The notes beneath the pieces were generated by a model, which had not been told where the DNA came from, made no database searches, and saw nothing but the letters and a program-made list of their open reading frames with translations. From the IMG/VR virus record IMGVR_UViG_3300017987_001487, positions 1 to 28,074 of that record: a stretch of 28,074 bases of DNA. The stretch is one strand, 5' to 3'. Positions 15,799 to 22,040 of this stretch are shown piece by piece. Source of the DNA: a virus. A program made the translations under genes and the position numbers. The first letter of the stretch is position 1, and every line of letters begins with the position of its first letter.

Positions 15799-17259
15799 TT
15801 ATGTCCCCGGTTGGAGTCCGACGTAGGTCAGGGTGATTTCATATAGACCGGGCCAGTTCTCGGGCACGGCCCGGTATCCCGTGCGTACCGCCTTGCACGC
15901 CGTCGACGTCACGCCGCTGTCGTAGCCGCTCTGCGCGCCGAAGGCGGGCAGGTTGGCGGGGCTGTCCGTCAGGGCGGCGTACCGCTCCTGAAACGTCCGC
16001 GTCTCGGTGTCGGCGCTGATGGCCCCCGCCCCCGGTAGAAGCAGCAGGTTGCCGTCCACCACGCGCGTGCCGATCAGTACATAGGTCGACAGGGTGACCT
16101 TCTGTTGGCCCTCGCCCTCGCCATCTTCGTCGCGAGTCGACATGATGCGCTCCTCGTCGACCGTCGTTCCCGCACCCCCGAAAGCGTCGCCTGGATCGGG
16201 CAGGGCCGTGCCGTCGGCCTCGCGGTAGACGTAGTGGCGCAAGGTCATGTTGGGGCGCTTCTCGACGGCCACCAGCACGGGGCTCGCCGCCGTCGGGAAG
16301 TCACAGACATACTCGTAGGTCACGAGGTCCAGACCGGGCAGGTGGTCGGGGGCGAGACGCCGCTCGACAAGTCGGGCTGTCTCGCTGAACAGGTTGCCCG
16401 CGGGGTGGTCATCGGGCGGGGCCTCCTCGGCTTCTACGAGAAGCTGCTGCGAGAAGCCCTTGAACGTCGGCGTCTCGCGCGTCTGTCCCGAGCCGATGGG
16501 TTCCAGGGCCGCGTCGTGAACCACCCCCAGCGGGGTGAAGGTCACCAGCTCGATGGCCTCCTGCGCGTCGGCCTCGTCCAGTCGGGGGATAACTTGATAG
16601 ATGCGTTCGGCGCCCGCACCAGTCCCCGAGTGGATGTCCCCTGGATCGGGTGTCGTATAATCGCCGCCCGTCTCGGCGTCACGCACGAGGTAGCGGGCAA
16701 CGATCCGATCATGCTGCTTCTCGATGGAGAGAAGCTCGGGGGAGGCGGGCCACTCCGCGACGTACACGCAGTCCACGAGCACGAGGCCCGGTGCGTTATT
16801 GGCGTCGGTGGTCACCTGCCGCTGCGAGAGCTTCAGGGCCGCCGTGATCGTGTCGCGGGACCCATCGTAGGCATCCCCGTAGTCGGGCACGTCCTCTAGG
16901 CTCACATAGGCAAACCGCGCCGAGAAGCTCTTGGACGACTGGTTCTCGCCCTGTACGCCGCCGAGAAGCTCGAGACGGTTCTCGCTCTCGTCGTAGGTTC
17001 CGCGGAGCTGGTAGGTGACGACGACGACTTCCTGCTGTCCGTCGGCAGGATTCATCCGCGGCTGAACGTAGTGGAACCGCTCCATCGCGGGCGTCTCGCC
17101 CCCGGATGTGTCCACCCAATACGGGACCGTACCGGGCGCGGGGGCCTCGCTCTCCACCACCGACCGGGCGACCCGATAGACGTAGCGTCGGACCACCCGG
17201 TCGGGGCGTTGCTCAACCTGGGAGAGCTGGGGCTGTAAAGGCCAGTCGGAGAAGGCCAT
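15799..17259 (-). CDS. Tail-region protein built of three tandem ~155-aa repeats
   Basis: The 486-aa protein consists of three diverged copies of one unit (approximately 11-171, 174-322 and 326-483). Each starts with the pattern VE[KQ]RP followed by a basic-aromatic strand (DRVVRRYVYR, DRIVARYLVR, NMTLRHYVYR). Each continues with a Gln/Glu-rich strand (QQEVVVVTY, QEAIELVTF, QQKVTLSTY) and ends with LPGL/APGL plus a strand such as DLVTYEYVCDFP. I cannot name the family. Three units in one chain could build a pseudo-symmetric ring or fibre segment in which one protein occupies three equivalent positions. The ATG overlaps the upstream stop codon (TAATG). It lies between a 109-aa beta protein and the 301-aa protein in the tail block. 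Confidence 0.85.
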   Translation of the reverse strand: MAFSDWPLQPQLSQVEQRPDRVVRRYVYRVARSVVESEAPAPGTVPYWVDTSGGETPAMERFHYVQPRMNPADGQQEVVVVTYQLRGTYDESENRLELLGGVQGENQSSKSFSARFAYVSLEDVPDYGDAYDGSRDTITAALKLSQRQVTTDANNAPGLVLVDCVYVAEWPASPELLSIEKQHDRIVARYLVRDAETGGDYTTPDPGDIHSGTGAGAERIYQVIPRLDEADAQEAIELVTFTPLGVVHDAALEPIGSGQTRETPTFKGFSQQLLVEAEEAPPDDHPAGNLFSETARLVERRLAPDHLPGLDLVTYEYVCDFPTAASPVLVAVEKRPNMTLRHYVYREADGTALPDPGDAFGGAGTTVDEERIMSTRDEDGEGEGQQKVTLSTYVLIGTRVVDGNLLLLPGAGAISADTETRTFQERYAALTDSPANLPAFGAQSGYDSGVTSTACKAVRTGYRAVPENWPGLYEITLTYVGLQPGT

Positions 17260-17588
17260 TACGCGATGGCGTCCGTGGTGTAGAAGTTCTCGCCGTCACT
17301 GAACAGCGAAATCATGTTGCCCTGCGACACCTGGGCCGCCTTGCTTGCGCCGCCGCCCCAGGTGGTCGTGATCGTGACGCTCTGGTCGCTGCCGTTACAG
17401 ACGACCATCGGCAGTCCCTTGACCACGGCGGGGTCGGGCAGGGTCACCGCGACGGCGCCCGTGGCCCCGGAGATGGTGACCGAGCCATTCAGGAAGTGCT
17501 GCCGCGTCAGGGTGAAGGCGGCGGATTTCTCGATGAGCTTGTTGCCGCGTCCGAGATCGGCGCGAACGGTGGCGGGAGTACCGGGCAT
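17259..17588 (-). CDS. Small beta-rich structural protein (109 aa)
   Basis: The protein is almost entirely beta-type. After a short helical start it shows alternating strands (GSVTISGATGAVAVTLPDP, MVVCNGSDQSVTITTTW) resembling the small jelly-roll or fibre-tip modules found in phage appendages. It has no catalytic residues or membrane segment. The ATG at 17588 follows GAAGGAG, and the leader contains two copies of a GGGTTAGAAGG-type repeat. Its stop overlaps the start of the triplicated gene by 1 nt. Function unknown; probably a virion surface or tail protein. Confidence 0.75.
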   Translation of the reverse strand: MPGTPATVRADLGRGNKLIEKSAAFTLTRQHFLNGSVTISGATGAVAVTLPDPAVVKGLPMVVCNGSDQSVTITTTWGGGASKAAQVSQGNMISLFSDGENFYTTDAIA

Positions 17589-17602
17589 GGAAAGGCTCCT
17601 TC

Positions 17603-17628
17603 GGGGTTAGAAGGCAGGGTTAGAAGGT
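17603..17628. repeat. 13-bp imperfect tandem repeat in the leader of the 109-aa gene
   Basis: Two adjacent copies share the 11-base core GGGTTAGAAGG. One copy includes the GGGGTTA element seen upstream of several other genes (minus strand TAACCCC). Confidence 0.7.
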
Positions 17629-17631
17629 GGG

Positions 17632-18357
17632 TCAGTGTGTCACGTCGCCGCTGATGCGGCTGATCGAATCGTAGAATCCGATCGGGGCGCCGATGTCCTT
17701 GCGCCGTGTCTGTGTCGAGGCGTCCTTGTCCCGTTCGATGGACCGGGCCAGCATCCGCTCGTAGTGGTTGGCATGGACGCCCTGGGTGCGCCCGCTCATG
17801 CGCTCGGCCACACGCAGGGACGCCGCCAGCAGCGTCGCGTCGTGATGCAGGCCGCCGACAGGATAGTCGCCGTCGGAGGAGAGCTTGTTCGGGCGGACCT
17901 CATGGGTCCAGTAGAAGGTCATGTCCTCGTCGGGGATCGGGTGCCACATGACCTCGTACCGCTGTCCCGTCGCGGCGGGCGTCTTGGGGACGATGGCGAA
18001 GTGCGTCGGCGTTCCGGTCAGCTCGTTGGACGCCGTGCGCAGGCTGCGCAGATAGGACGCCGAACACTCGACGGCGCAGACCTCCGACATCGCGGCGTCG
18101 TGATAAATGCGCCCGTCGGCGATGCGCCCGAAGTTGTCGGGCAGGTCGGTCGACTCGTCATCCTCAGTGACCGATAGCTCGCTTTCGGGCAGCAGGAACG
18201 ACCATTTGCGTTCGAGCAGGAACTCTGAGTAGCCGATGTTGACGTACCGCTGGGCCGTGGTTTTTTGCGAGTCGGTCAGCGTGTACGACTGGTAGAGATA
18301 GAAGCCGACCTCCTCGTAGAGGTCTTTGAATGTCATGGAGAGGGTCGGTTCGGCCAT
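17632..18357 (-). CDS. Probable head-tail adaptor (gatekeeper) protein
   Basis: The 241-aa product opens TFKDLYEEVGFYLYQ and continues QRYVNIGYSEFLLERKWSFL. This helix pair, with an 'R-W-x-F' after a 'Y-N-x-G-Y-x-E' segment, is characteristic of phage neck adaptor and tail-tubular-A-like proteins that sit between portal and tail. The remainder has strands (ESELSVTEDD, EVMWHPIPDEDMTFYW) and a helical C-terminus. I chose the ATG at 18357 (TGAGG upstream) because the longer frame to 18408 would run into the tRNA-like element. The family call rests on pattern memory, not alignment. Another structural role is possible. Confidence 0.75.
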   Translation of the reverse strand: MAEPTLSMTFKDLYEEVGFYLYQSYTLTDSQKTTAQRYVNIGYSEFLLERKWSFLLPESELSVTEDDESTDLPDNFGRIADGRIYHDAAMSEVCAVECSASYLRSLRTASNELTGTPTHFAIVPKTPAATGQRYEVMWHPIPDEDMTFYWTHEVRPNKLSSDGDYPVGGLHHDATLLAASLRVAERMSGRTQGVHANHYERMLARSIERDKDASTQTRRKDIGAPIGFYDSISRISGDVTH

Positions 18358-18374
18358 GAGAACCTCATAGAATA

Positions 18375-18466
18375 TGGTGGGGGCTGGAGGAGTCGAACCA
18401 CTCGTCATGCCGCCGCACTTCTTTAATCGACAGCGGCTTTACAGGCCGCCGTGCGGATCAGCCCCC
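18375..18466 (-). tRNA. tRNA-Tyr-like element (GTA) with abnormal D-arm and long variable region
   Basis: The acceptor stem GGGGGCT/AGCCCCC is perfect, with discriminator A and an encoded CCA. The anticodon arm GCGGC-CTGTAAA-GCCGC is a classic Tyr loop with anticodon GTA. The T-loop is TTCGACT, but the T-stem AGTGG/CCTCC has two mismatches. Only 10 nt separate the acceptor from the anticodon stem, so no normal D-arm can form, and position 8 is G instead of T. The variable region is 30 nt and contains GTGCGG, which can pair with CCGCAC of the 'D' region. The first 9 nt overlap the end of the protease gene. It may be a functional odd tRNA, a decayed tRNA-Tyr or a tRNA mimic. Confidence 0.65.
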
Positions 18467-19525
18467 GGAATGGCTCGACAGGTCCACTACGCTCACCGTG
18501 TGCTCGGAGCCCAGGGACGCGATGGCTGCGTTCAGGACCGACTCCTGCCCCGCCAGCGGCTGAGCGTAGGTGGCCCCGTACAGACAGCCGATCAAGACCA
18601 ACGACTCGTCCAGCAGCAGAAACACCGGACCGCCACTATCCCCCGTAACTGGCCGCGTGTACCAGGGCAGGGCCTCGGCGTTCGTGGGTTCAAGCACCGA
18701 GCCCCCACCGATCCACTCAGCCAACTTGGCCCGCTCGTACTGATCGATCCACAGCAGAGGGAGGCGGTTGACCACACCGAGTTCCGGGAAGTAGTCGCCG
18801 TAATCCGAGGGCAGAATCGGATAGCGGGCGATGGTTTCGGGAAGGTCCGAGTTCATGCGGCTGAGGCGAATATCAGTTCCAGCGATGTCCACCGACCCCA
18901 CCACCGTGCGTGTCACCCGAGTATCGTCAGAGGTGAAAAAATCCACCGTCGTCCCCACGGGCAGCCCTTCCGGAAAATGCTTGGCGTGAACGATGATGTC
19001 GGACGCGATGACCGTACCCGCCTTCAGCCTCCCGGACTTCGAGTTGTAGGGCGAGCACCCGGTCAGGTCAAGCGACGAGGCGAAGCACGATGAATTTCGC
19101 GTCATGTCCGTGGCGTAGTAGCCCGTGAAGACGTTCCGGGTGGTGCTCGATGGCGTCAGCCCGTCGATCAGATCGAGCAGCCCCAGGCAGTCGTTAAAGG
19201 CCGATCCCACAGCGGGCGGATCGGACGGCACGGGATCATCGACCACCCGCGTCACGTCGAGCGACACCGAAGCCGCCCCCCAGGGCGTCGAGGCGGTGAT
19301 CGTCACCGACCCGTCAGCTACACGTGAAACCACCCCGCTTGCGGATACGGTAGCGATGTCTGTGTCGCCGCTCGACCAGGTGACAGGCAGCGAGACGGTC
19401 AGGGGCGACTCCAGTGTCAGGCGATAGAGGGGATCGTAGCCACCCGTAACCGCCACCGAATCCGTCTCGGTGCGGATCGTGAACGCTCGCTCTCCAACTG
19501 TGGGGCTGCGTCGTGTCACGGTCAT
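18458..19525 (-). CDS. Trypsin-like serine protease with N-terminal Ig-like (BIG2) domain
   Basis: Residues ~35-92 form a BIG2-type Ig-like domain with the hallmark VTWSSGDTDIATVSASGVVS and a following VTITAST strand. Residues ~125-350 look like a chymotrypsin-fold protease: candidate His183 in VHAKHF, candidate Asp218 in GTDIRLSRM, and Ser297 in the diagnostic GDSGGP, followed by VLIGCLYG. There is no signal peptide. The gene lies in the tail/appendage block (ATGA overlap with the fibre-like gene), so the protein is probably virion-borne. It might process a structural protein or attack host surface proteins. Its last codons and stop overlap the tRNA-like element. The His and Asp assignments are by motif position and less certain than the Ser. 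Confidence 0.85.
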   Translation of the reverse strand: MTVTRRSPTVGERAFTIRTETDSVAVTGGYDPLYRLTLESPLTVSLPVTWSSGDTDIATVSASGVVSRVADGSVTITASTPWGAASVSLDVTRVVDDPVPSDPPAVGSAFNDCLGLLDLIDGLTPSSTTRNVFTGYYATDMTRNSSCFASSLDLTGCSPYNSKSGRLKAGTVIASDIIVHAKHFPEGLPVGTTVDFFTSDDTRVTRTVVGSVDIAGTDIRLSRMNSDLPETIARYPILPSDYGDYFPELGVVNRLPLLWIDQYERAKLAEWIGGGSVLEPTNAEALPWYTRPVTGDSGGPVFLLLDESLVLIGCLYGATYAQPLAGQESVLNAAIASLGSEHTVSVVDLSSHSGG

Positions 19526-20478
19526 GTCGCCTCCACGTATCCAGAGACGTGGGCCAACTCGGCGGTCGCGGCGTCGGAAACTACGGTGGGAGTACTATCG
19601 CCAAACGTGACATCGTACCCATCGTCATCCGCGTCGATTTTTGACAGCATGCCGACAGCCAACGTTCCATCTGCCGCGATCCAGTCAGCGGGGATTTCAA
19701 CGGCGTATTGGTAGACATAAAACCCTGAGCCCGCAACTAGCTCATACGATACCCCCGTCGCCGCCCACTCTTTGGCCGTGCCTGCAAAAGCGGCATAGTC
19801 GGTCAGCAGCTTGGCGTACCCATCGGCGGCAGAGGCGGAGCCAAAATCGTAGGTGCTATCGGCCTTGAAAAACTGTGGAACCTGAACACCACCGCTTAGA
19901 AATACATCGAACATTAAAAATACACAAATCTTGAGGGTAGCCGCCTTCTGCTTGAGGCCCGATGCGGTAATGACCAGGCGTTTAATTTGCCGCGCGACGG
20001 AGGTGGACCTGACAACCGAAATGCTACAGGTCGACCCAAAGGCCCCCGCCACGGCGGTGCTCTTGGTCCCGTCCCCATCGTGAATCTCTTCAAGCGTGTA
20101 AACGAACTCGCCGTCTTTGACTTCTTGCGCCATGAACTCCTTGACGGTCGCCGTAACATCGTCCAACTCAAGCACCGTGCCTTCCACCTCGAACGCCGCC
20201 AGAGTCGGGTAGGTAATAATCAGGTTCCCCGCAGGGGTTGTATCGACGTGCGGAGATGCAGGCACCCACCCGCTCGTTTCGTCGTAGCGCCAGCCGCGCC
20301 CCGTATCCACCGCCCAGGCGATTTCGTCCACCACGCCCGTCGTTGCCAGCAGGGCCGCTTCGGTGGCAGAGACAGTGGGGATGATTGGACCAACCATGTT
20401 ACCGTCTTCGTCCAACTGCGCGATGCCGTTGGGCTGGTTGAACAGGGCGCGGAAGCTGGTGTAATTGAAGGGGTCCAT
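19522..20478 (-). CDS. Fibre-like / receptor-binding candidate (318 aa)
   Basis: The start SFRALFNQPNGIAQLDEDG resembles the short N-terminal linker of phage fibre or appendage proteins. The middle and C-terminal parts are beta-rich, with aromatic strands (FYVYQYAVEIPADW) and Asp/Gly loops, typical of a receptor-binding or carbohydrate-contacting head. I chose the ATG at 20478 because it overlaps the stop of the upstream gene as TAATG. A longer frame to 20571 is not needed. The gene is visibly less GC-rich than the capsid genes, as often seen for host-range proteins exchanged between phages. It precedes the protease gene with an ATGA overlap. No catalytic motif is seen. Confidence 0.75.
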   Translation of the reverse strand: MDPFNYTSFRALFNQPNGIAQLDEDGNMVGPIIPTVSATEAALLATTGVVDEIAWAVDTGRGWRYDETSGWVPASPHVDTTPAGNLIITYPTLAAFEVEGTVLELDDVTATVKEFMAQEVKDGEFVYTLEEIHDGDGTKSTAVAGAFGSTCSISVVRSTSVARQIKRLVITASGLKQKAATLKICVFLMFDVFLSGGVQVPQFFKADSTYDFGSASAADGYAKLLTDYAAFAGTAKEWAATGVSYELVAGSGFYVYQYAVEIPADWIAADGTLAVGMLSKIDADDDGYDVTFGDSTPTVVSDAATAELAHVSGYVEAT

Positions 20479-20792
20479 TAGTCGTATTCCTCCATGCCGA
20501 CCTTCGGGGTGTCGCTCTCGGAGTACAGCTTGATGGTGTCGGCCACCGCCTTCGCGAGAGGCCGCCCCCACACCTCGCCAACGCCGAGATACATGGAGTC
20601 CGTGTCGGCGTCGCCGAACGACCAGTAGACCGTGCCCGACAGAACCGTCAGGATCACGTATCGCAGATCGTCGAGCAGGGCGGAGCCTTTGAGGACCGCA
20701 AGCGTCTTGCCGCCCGCGGTGCTGTCGGGCTCCAGGACGTTGCTTGCGGCGTTGCCGCTGAACCTCTGATCTTCCAGCCGTTTAACGGTCAT
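20478..20792 (-). CDS. Small beta-type structural protein (104 aa)
   Basis: I do not recognise a family. The central part alternates strands (LRYVILTVLSGTVYWSFGD), and the end is acidic. The ATG at 20792 follows CAAGGAG. The stop overlaps the start of the fibre-like gene (TAATG). A near-perfect 28-bp palindrome lies immediately upstream. The size and the neighbours suggest a neck or surface-decorating virion protein. Confidence 0.7.
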   Translation of the reverse strand: MTVKRLEDQRFSGNAASNVLEPDSTAGGKTLAVLKGSALLDDLRYVILTVLSGTVYWSFGDADTDSMYLGVGEVWGRPLAKAVADTIKLYSESDTPKVGMEEYD

Positions 20793-20813
20793 GTGCGACT
20801 CCTTGAGATTGAC

Positions 20814-20841
20814 ACCATTTTCGTGGCGCCACGTAAATGGT
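20814..20841. other. 28-bp palindrome with one central mismatch pair
   Basis: ACCATTT-T-CGTGGCGCCACG-T-AAATGGT is symmetric except for one T:T position on each side. As RNA it would form a hairpin in the gap between the 91-aa and 104-aa genes. As DNA it could be an operator. No T-run follows, so it is not a canonical terminator. Confidence 0.7.
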
Positions 20842-20853
20842 CACGCGGGATGA

Positions 20854-21129
20854 TTACTCGCCGAACCATACCTCGGCGGTCCCCGAGGTCATCAGGGCCG
20901 ACACGCGCATCTGCTGCATCTTGTCGACCTGGGTCAGGCCGCTGGCCTCGATGGTTTCCAGGTCCACCCAGGGCGCGCCGCTGGTCAGCCTGCCCTGAAC
21001 GGTGACGATGCCCTCGCCCCCATCGGAGAACGACGTCTGCACCCAGCAGACCTCGCCCGCCGCGGGCGACGGAAAGAGCACCCTGGAATCCGCTTCCGCC
21101 ACGCCATCGAGAAGCTTCTGTGTTCGCAT
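20854..21129 (-). CDS. Small structural protein (91 aa)
   Basis: The protein is beta-rich (VCWVQTSFSDGGEGIVTVQGRL, MRVSALMTSGTAEVWFGE) with a short helical start. I do not recognise a family. The ATG at 21129 follows AGGAGAG. It lies downstream of the decoration protein, separated by a hairpin gap, and upstream of the 104-aa gene, in the capsid-neck transition of the operon. Its size and fold are consistent with a head-completion, decoration or tail-terminator type protein. An overlapping longer frame (20789-21190) is a shadow. Confidence 0.75.
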   Translation of the reverse strand: MRTQKLLDGVAEADSRVLFPSPAAGEVCWVQTSFSDGGEGIVTVQGRLTSGAPWVDLETIEASGLTQVDKMQQMRVSALMTSGTAEVWFGE

Positions 21130-21161
21130 TGGTCTCTCCTGCGAATTGCGAATGAGGTGAT

Positions 21162-21202
21162 GGCTGGGCCTCTATGCGTTTCAGACACATAGAAGCCCAG
21201 CC
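21162..21202 (-). other. Intergenic hairpin after the decoration protein gene
   Basis: GGCTGGGC-TTCTATG and CATAGAG-GCCCAGCC form a 15-bp stem with one wobble position and an 11-nt loop. No T-run follows. It is likely to stabilise the upstream capsid mRNA or to attenuate downstream transcription. Confidence 0.75.
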
Positions 21203-21217
21203 GTTTACCGAGAAGCG

Positions 21218-21958
21218 TTAGACGCGAAGCTGTCGCGCGTCGACATAGTCGACGTCGAACTTGGTCTGAGCGCCCTCGTAGAGCACGCCGCAGGCCAGCC
21301 CCATCTCGTCGTCCGGGATGTAGGCCGCGCCGCTGATTTCGGCGACCGCCACGCCGTTGAGGAACGCCGTGATGACGTTGCTCTTGACGCGGAAGCCGAG
21401 CCGCACCCACGTGGCCGCCGCGATGGTGCCGACGGTCTGCGCCGTGGCGGCGCTGTCGCCCGCCGAAACGATCTCGATGGTCCCCGCGCCGTCGTTCACC
21501 TGGAACAGGATGTAGTCGGTGCAGGCCGCGTCGATCTCGTCGTCGGTCGGATCGAAGATGTGGTCGCTCGACCCGATGGTGTTCACCATGCCGATGCCGA
21601 GCTGGCCGCCGTCGATGTCGTCCACGCGGACGCGGGCCTCGTACCAGGCGTCCAGGCCCGTGGAGAGGTCGAAGTATTCCCCGACCGTCTCGATGTGGGG
21701 GCCCTGACCGTCGGCGGCGGCGGTCGTGTCCAGGCGGACCACGCCGCCCAGCGCGTCGAGGATGGTCGCCGTGCCCGCCGTCAGGGTCTGGATGTCCCAC
21801 AAGTAACCCTTGAGGTCGGCGGTGTCGTCGCCCTCGACGTCGATCTGCGGGTGACGCACGAAGTCGTCGAACACGCGCAGAAGGATTTCGGGGTTGCGAT
21901 CCACTTCCTCGGGCGGAGGACAGGTGTCGAATACCGAAGAACCGTGAGTCACGCCCAT
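21218..21958 (-). CDS. Lectin-fold capsid decoration / surface protein (246 aa)
   Basis: After ~60 residues without clear features, the protein reads as a concanavalin/LamG-like beta-sandwich. The strand FDLSTGLDAWYEARVRVDDI is followed by a central domain and the typical pair WVRLGFRVKSNVITAFLNGV, then GLACGVLYEGAQTKFDVDYV. Such folds bind carbohydrates or decorate capsids. It lies directly after the major capsid gene, the usual place for a capsid decoration protein, and is flanked on both sides by hairpin-containing gaps, which suggests independent mRNA stability. The ATG follows TAGGAGA. The alternative is a tail-spike or receptor-binding component. Confidence 0.75.
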   Translation of the reverse strand: MGVTHGSSVFDTCPPPEEVDRNPEILLRVFDDFVRHPQIDVEGDDTADLKGYLWDIQTLTAGTATILDALGGVVRLDTTAAADGQGPHIETVGEYFDLSTGLDAWYEARVRVDDIDGGQLGIGMVNTIGSSDHIFDPTDDEIDAACTDYILFQVNDGAGTIEIVSAGDSAATAQTVGTIAAATWVRLGFRVKSNVITAFLNGVAVAEISGAAYIPDDEMGLACGVLYEGAQTKFDVDYVDARQLRV

Positions 21959-21998
21959 GATGTATCTCCTATATGGGGGTGTGAGTGGATGGAGAAGG

Positions 21999-22028
21999 TT
22001 GGCCGCCGATCAGGGGCTCGGCGGCCAA
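21999..22028 (-). other. Intergenic hairpin after the major capsid gene
   Basis: TTGGCCGCCGA and TCGGCGGCCAA form a perfect 11-bp stem with an 8-nt loop, 12 nt after the capsid stop codon. No T-run follows, so it is an attenuator or 3' mRNA-stability element, not a clear terminator. Confidence 0.8.
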
Positions 22029-22040
22029 AGCCCGCGGCGT

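Noticed and set aside
18375-18466. Full tmRNA call for the tRNA-like element
   Set aside because: At 92 nt it has no room for a tag-coding part or pseudoknots, and it contains a proper Tyr anticodon arm. Only the end sequences resemble tmRNA.
20789-21190. 133-aa frame overlapping the 91-aa gene
   Set aside because: It conflicts with the 91-aa gene, which has the better ribosome site and a plausible beta-type protein.
21999-22028. Rho-independent terminator after the capsid gene
   Set aside because: The stem is perfect but no T-run follows, and the operon continues with tightly linked genes. I list it as a hairpin only.
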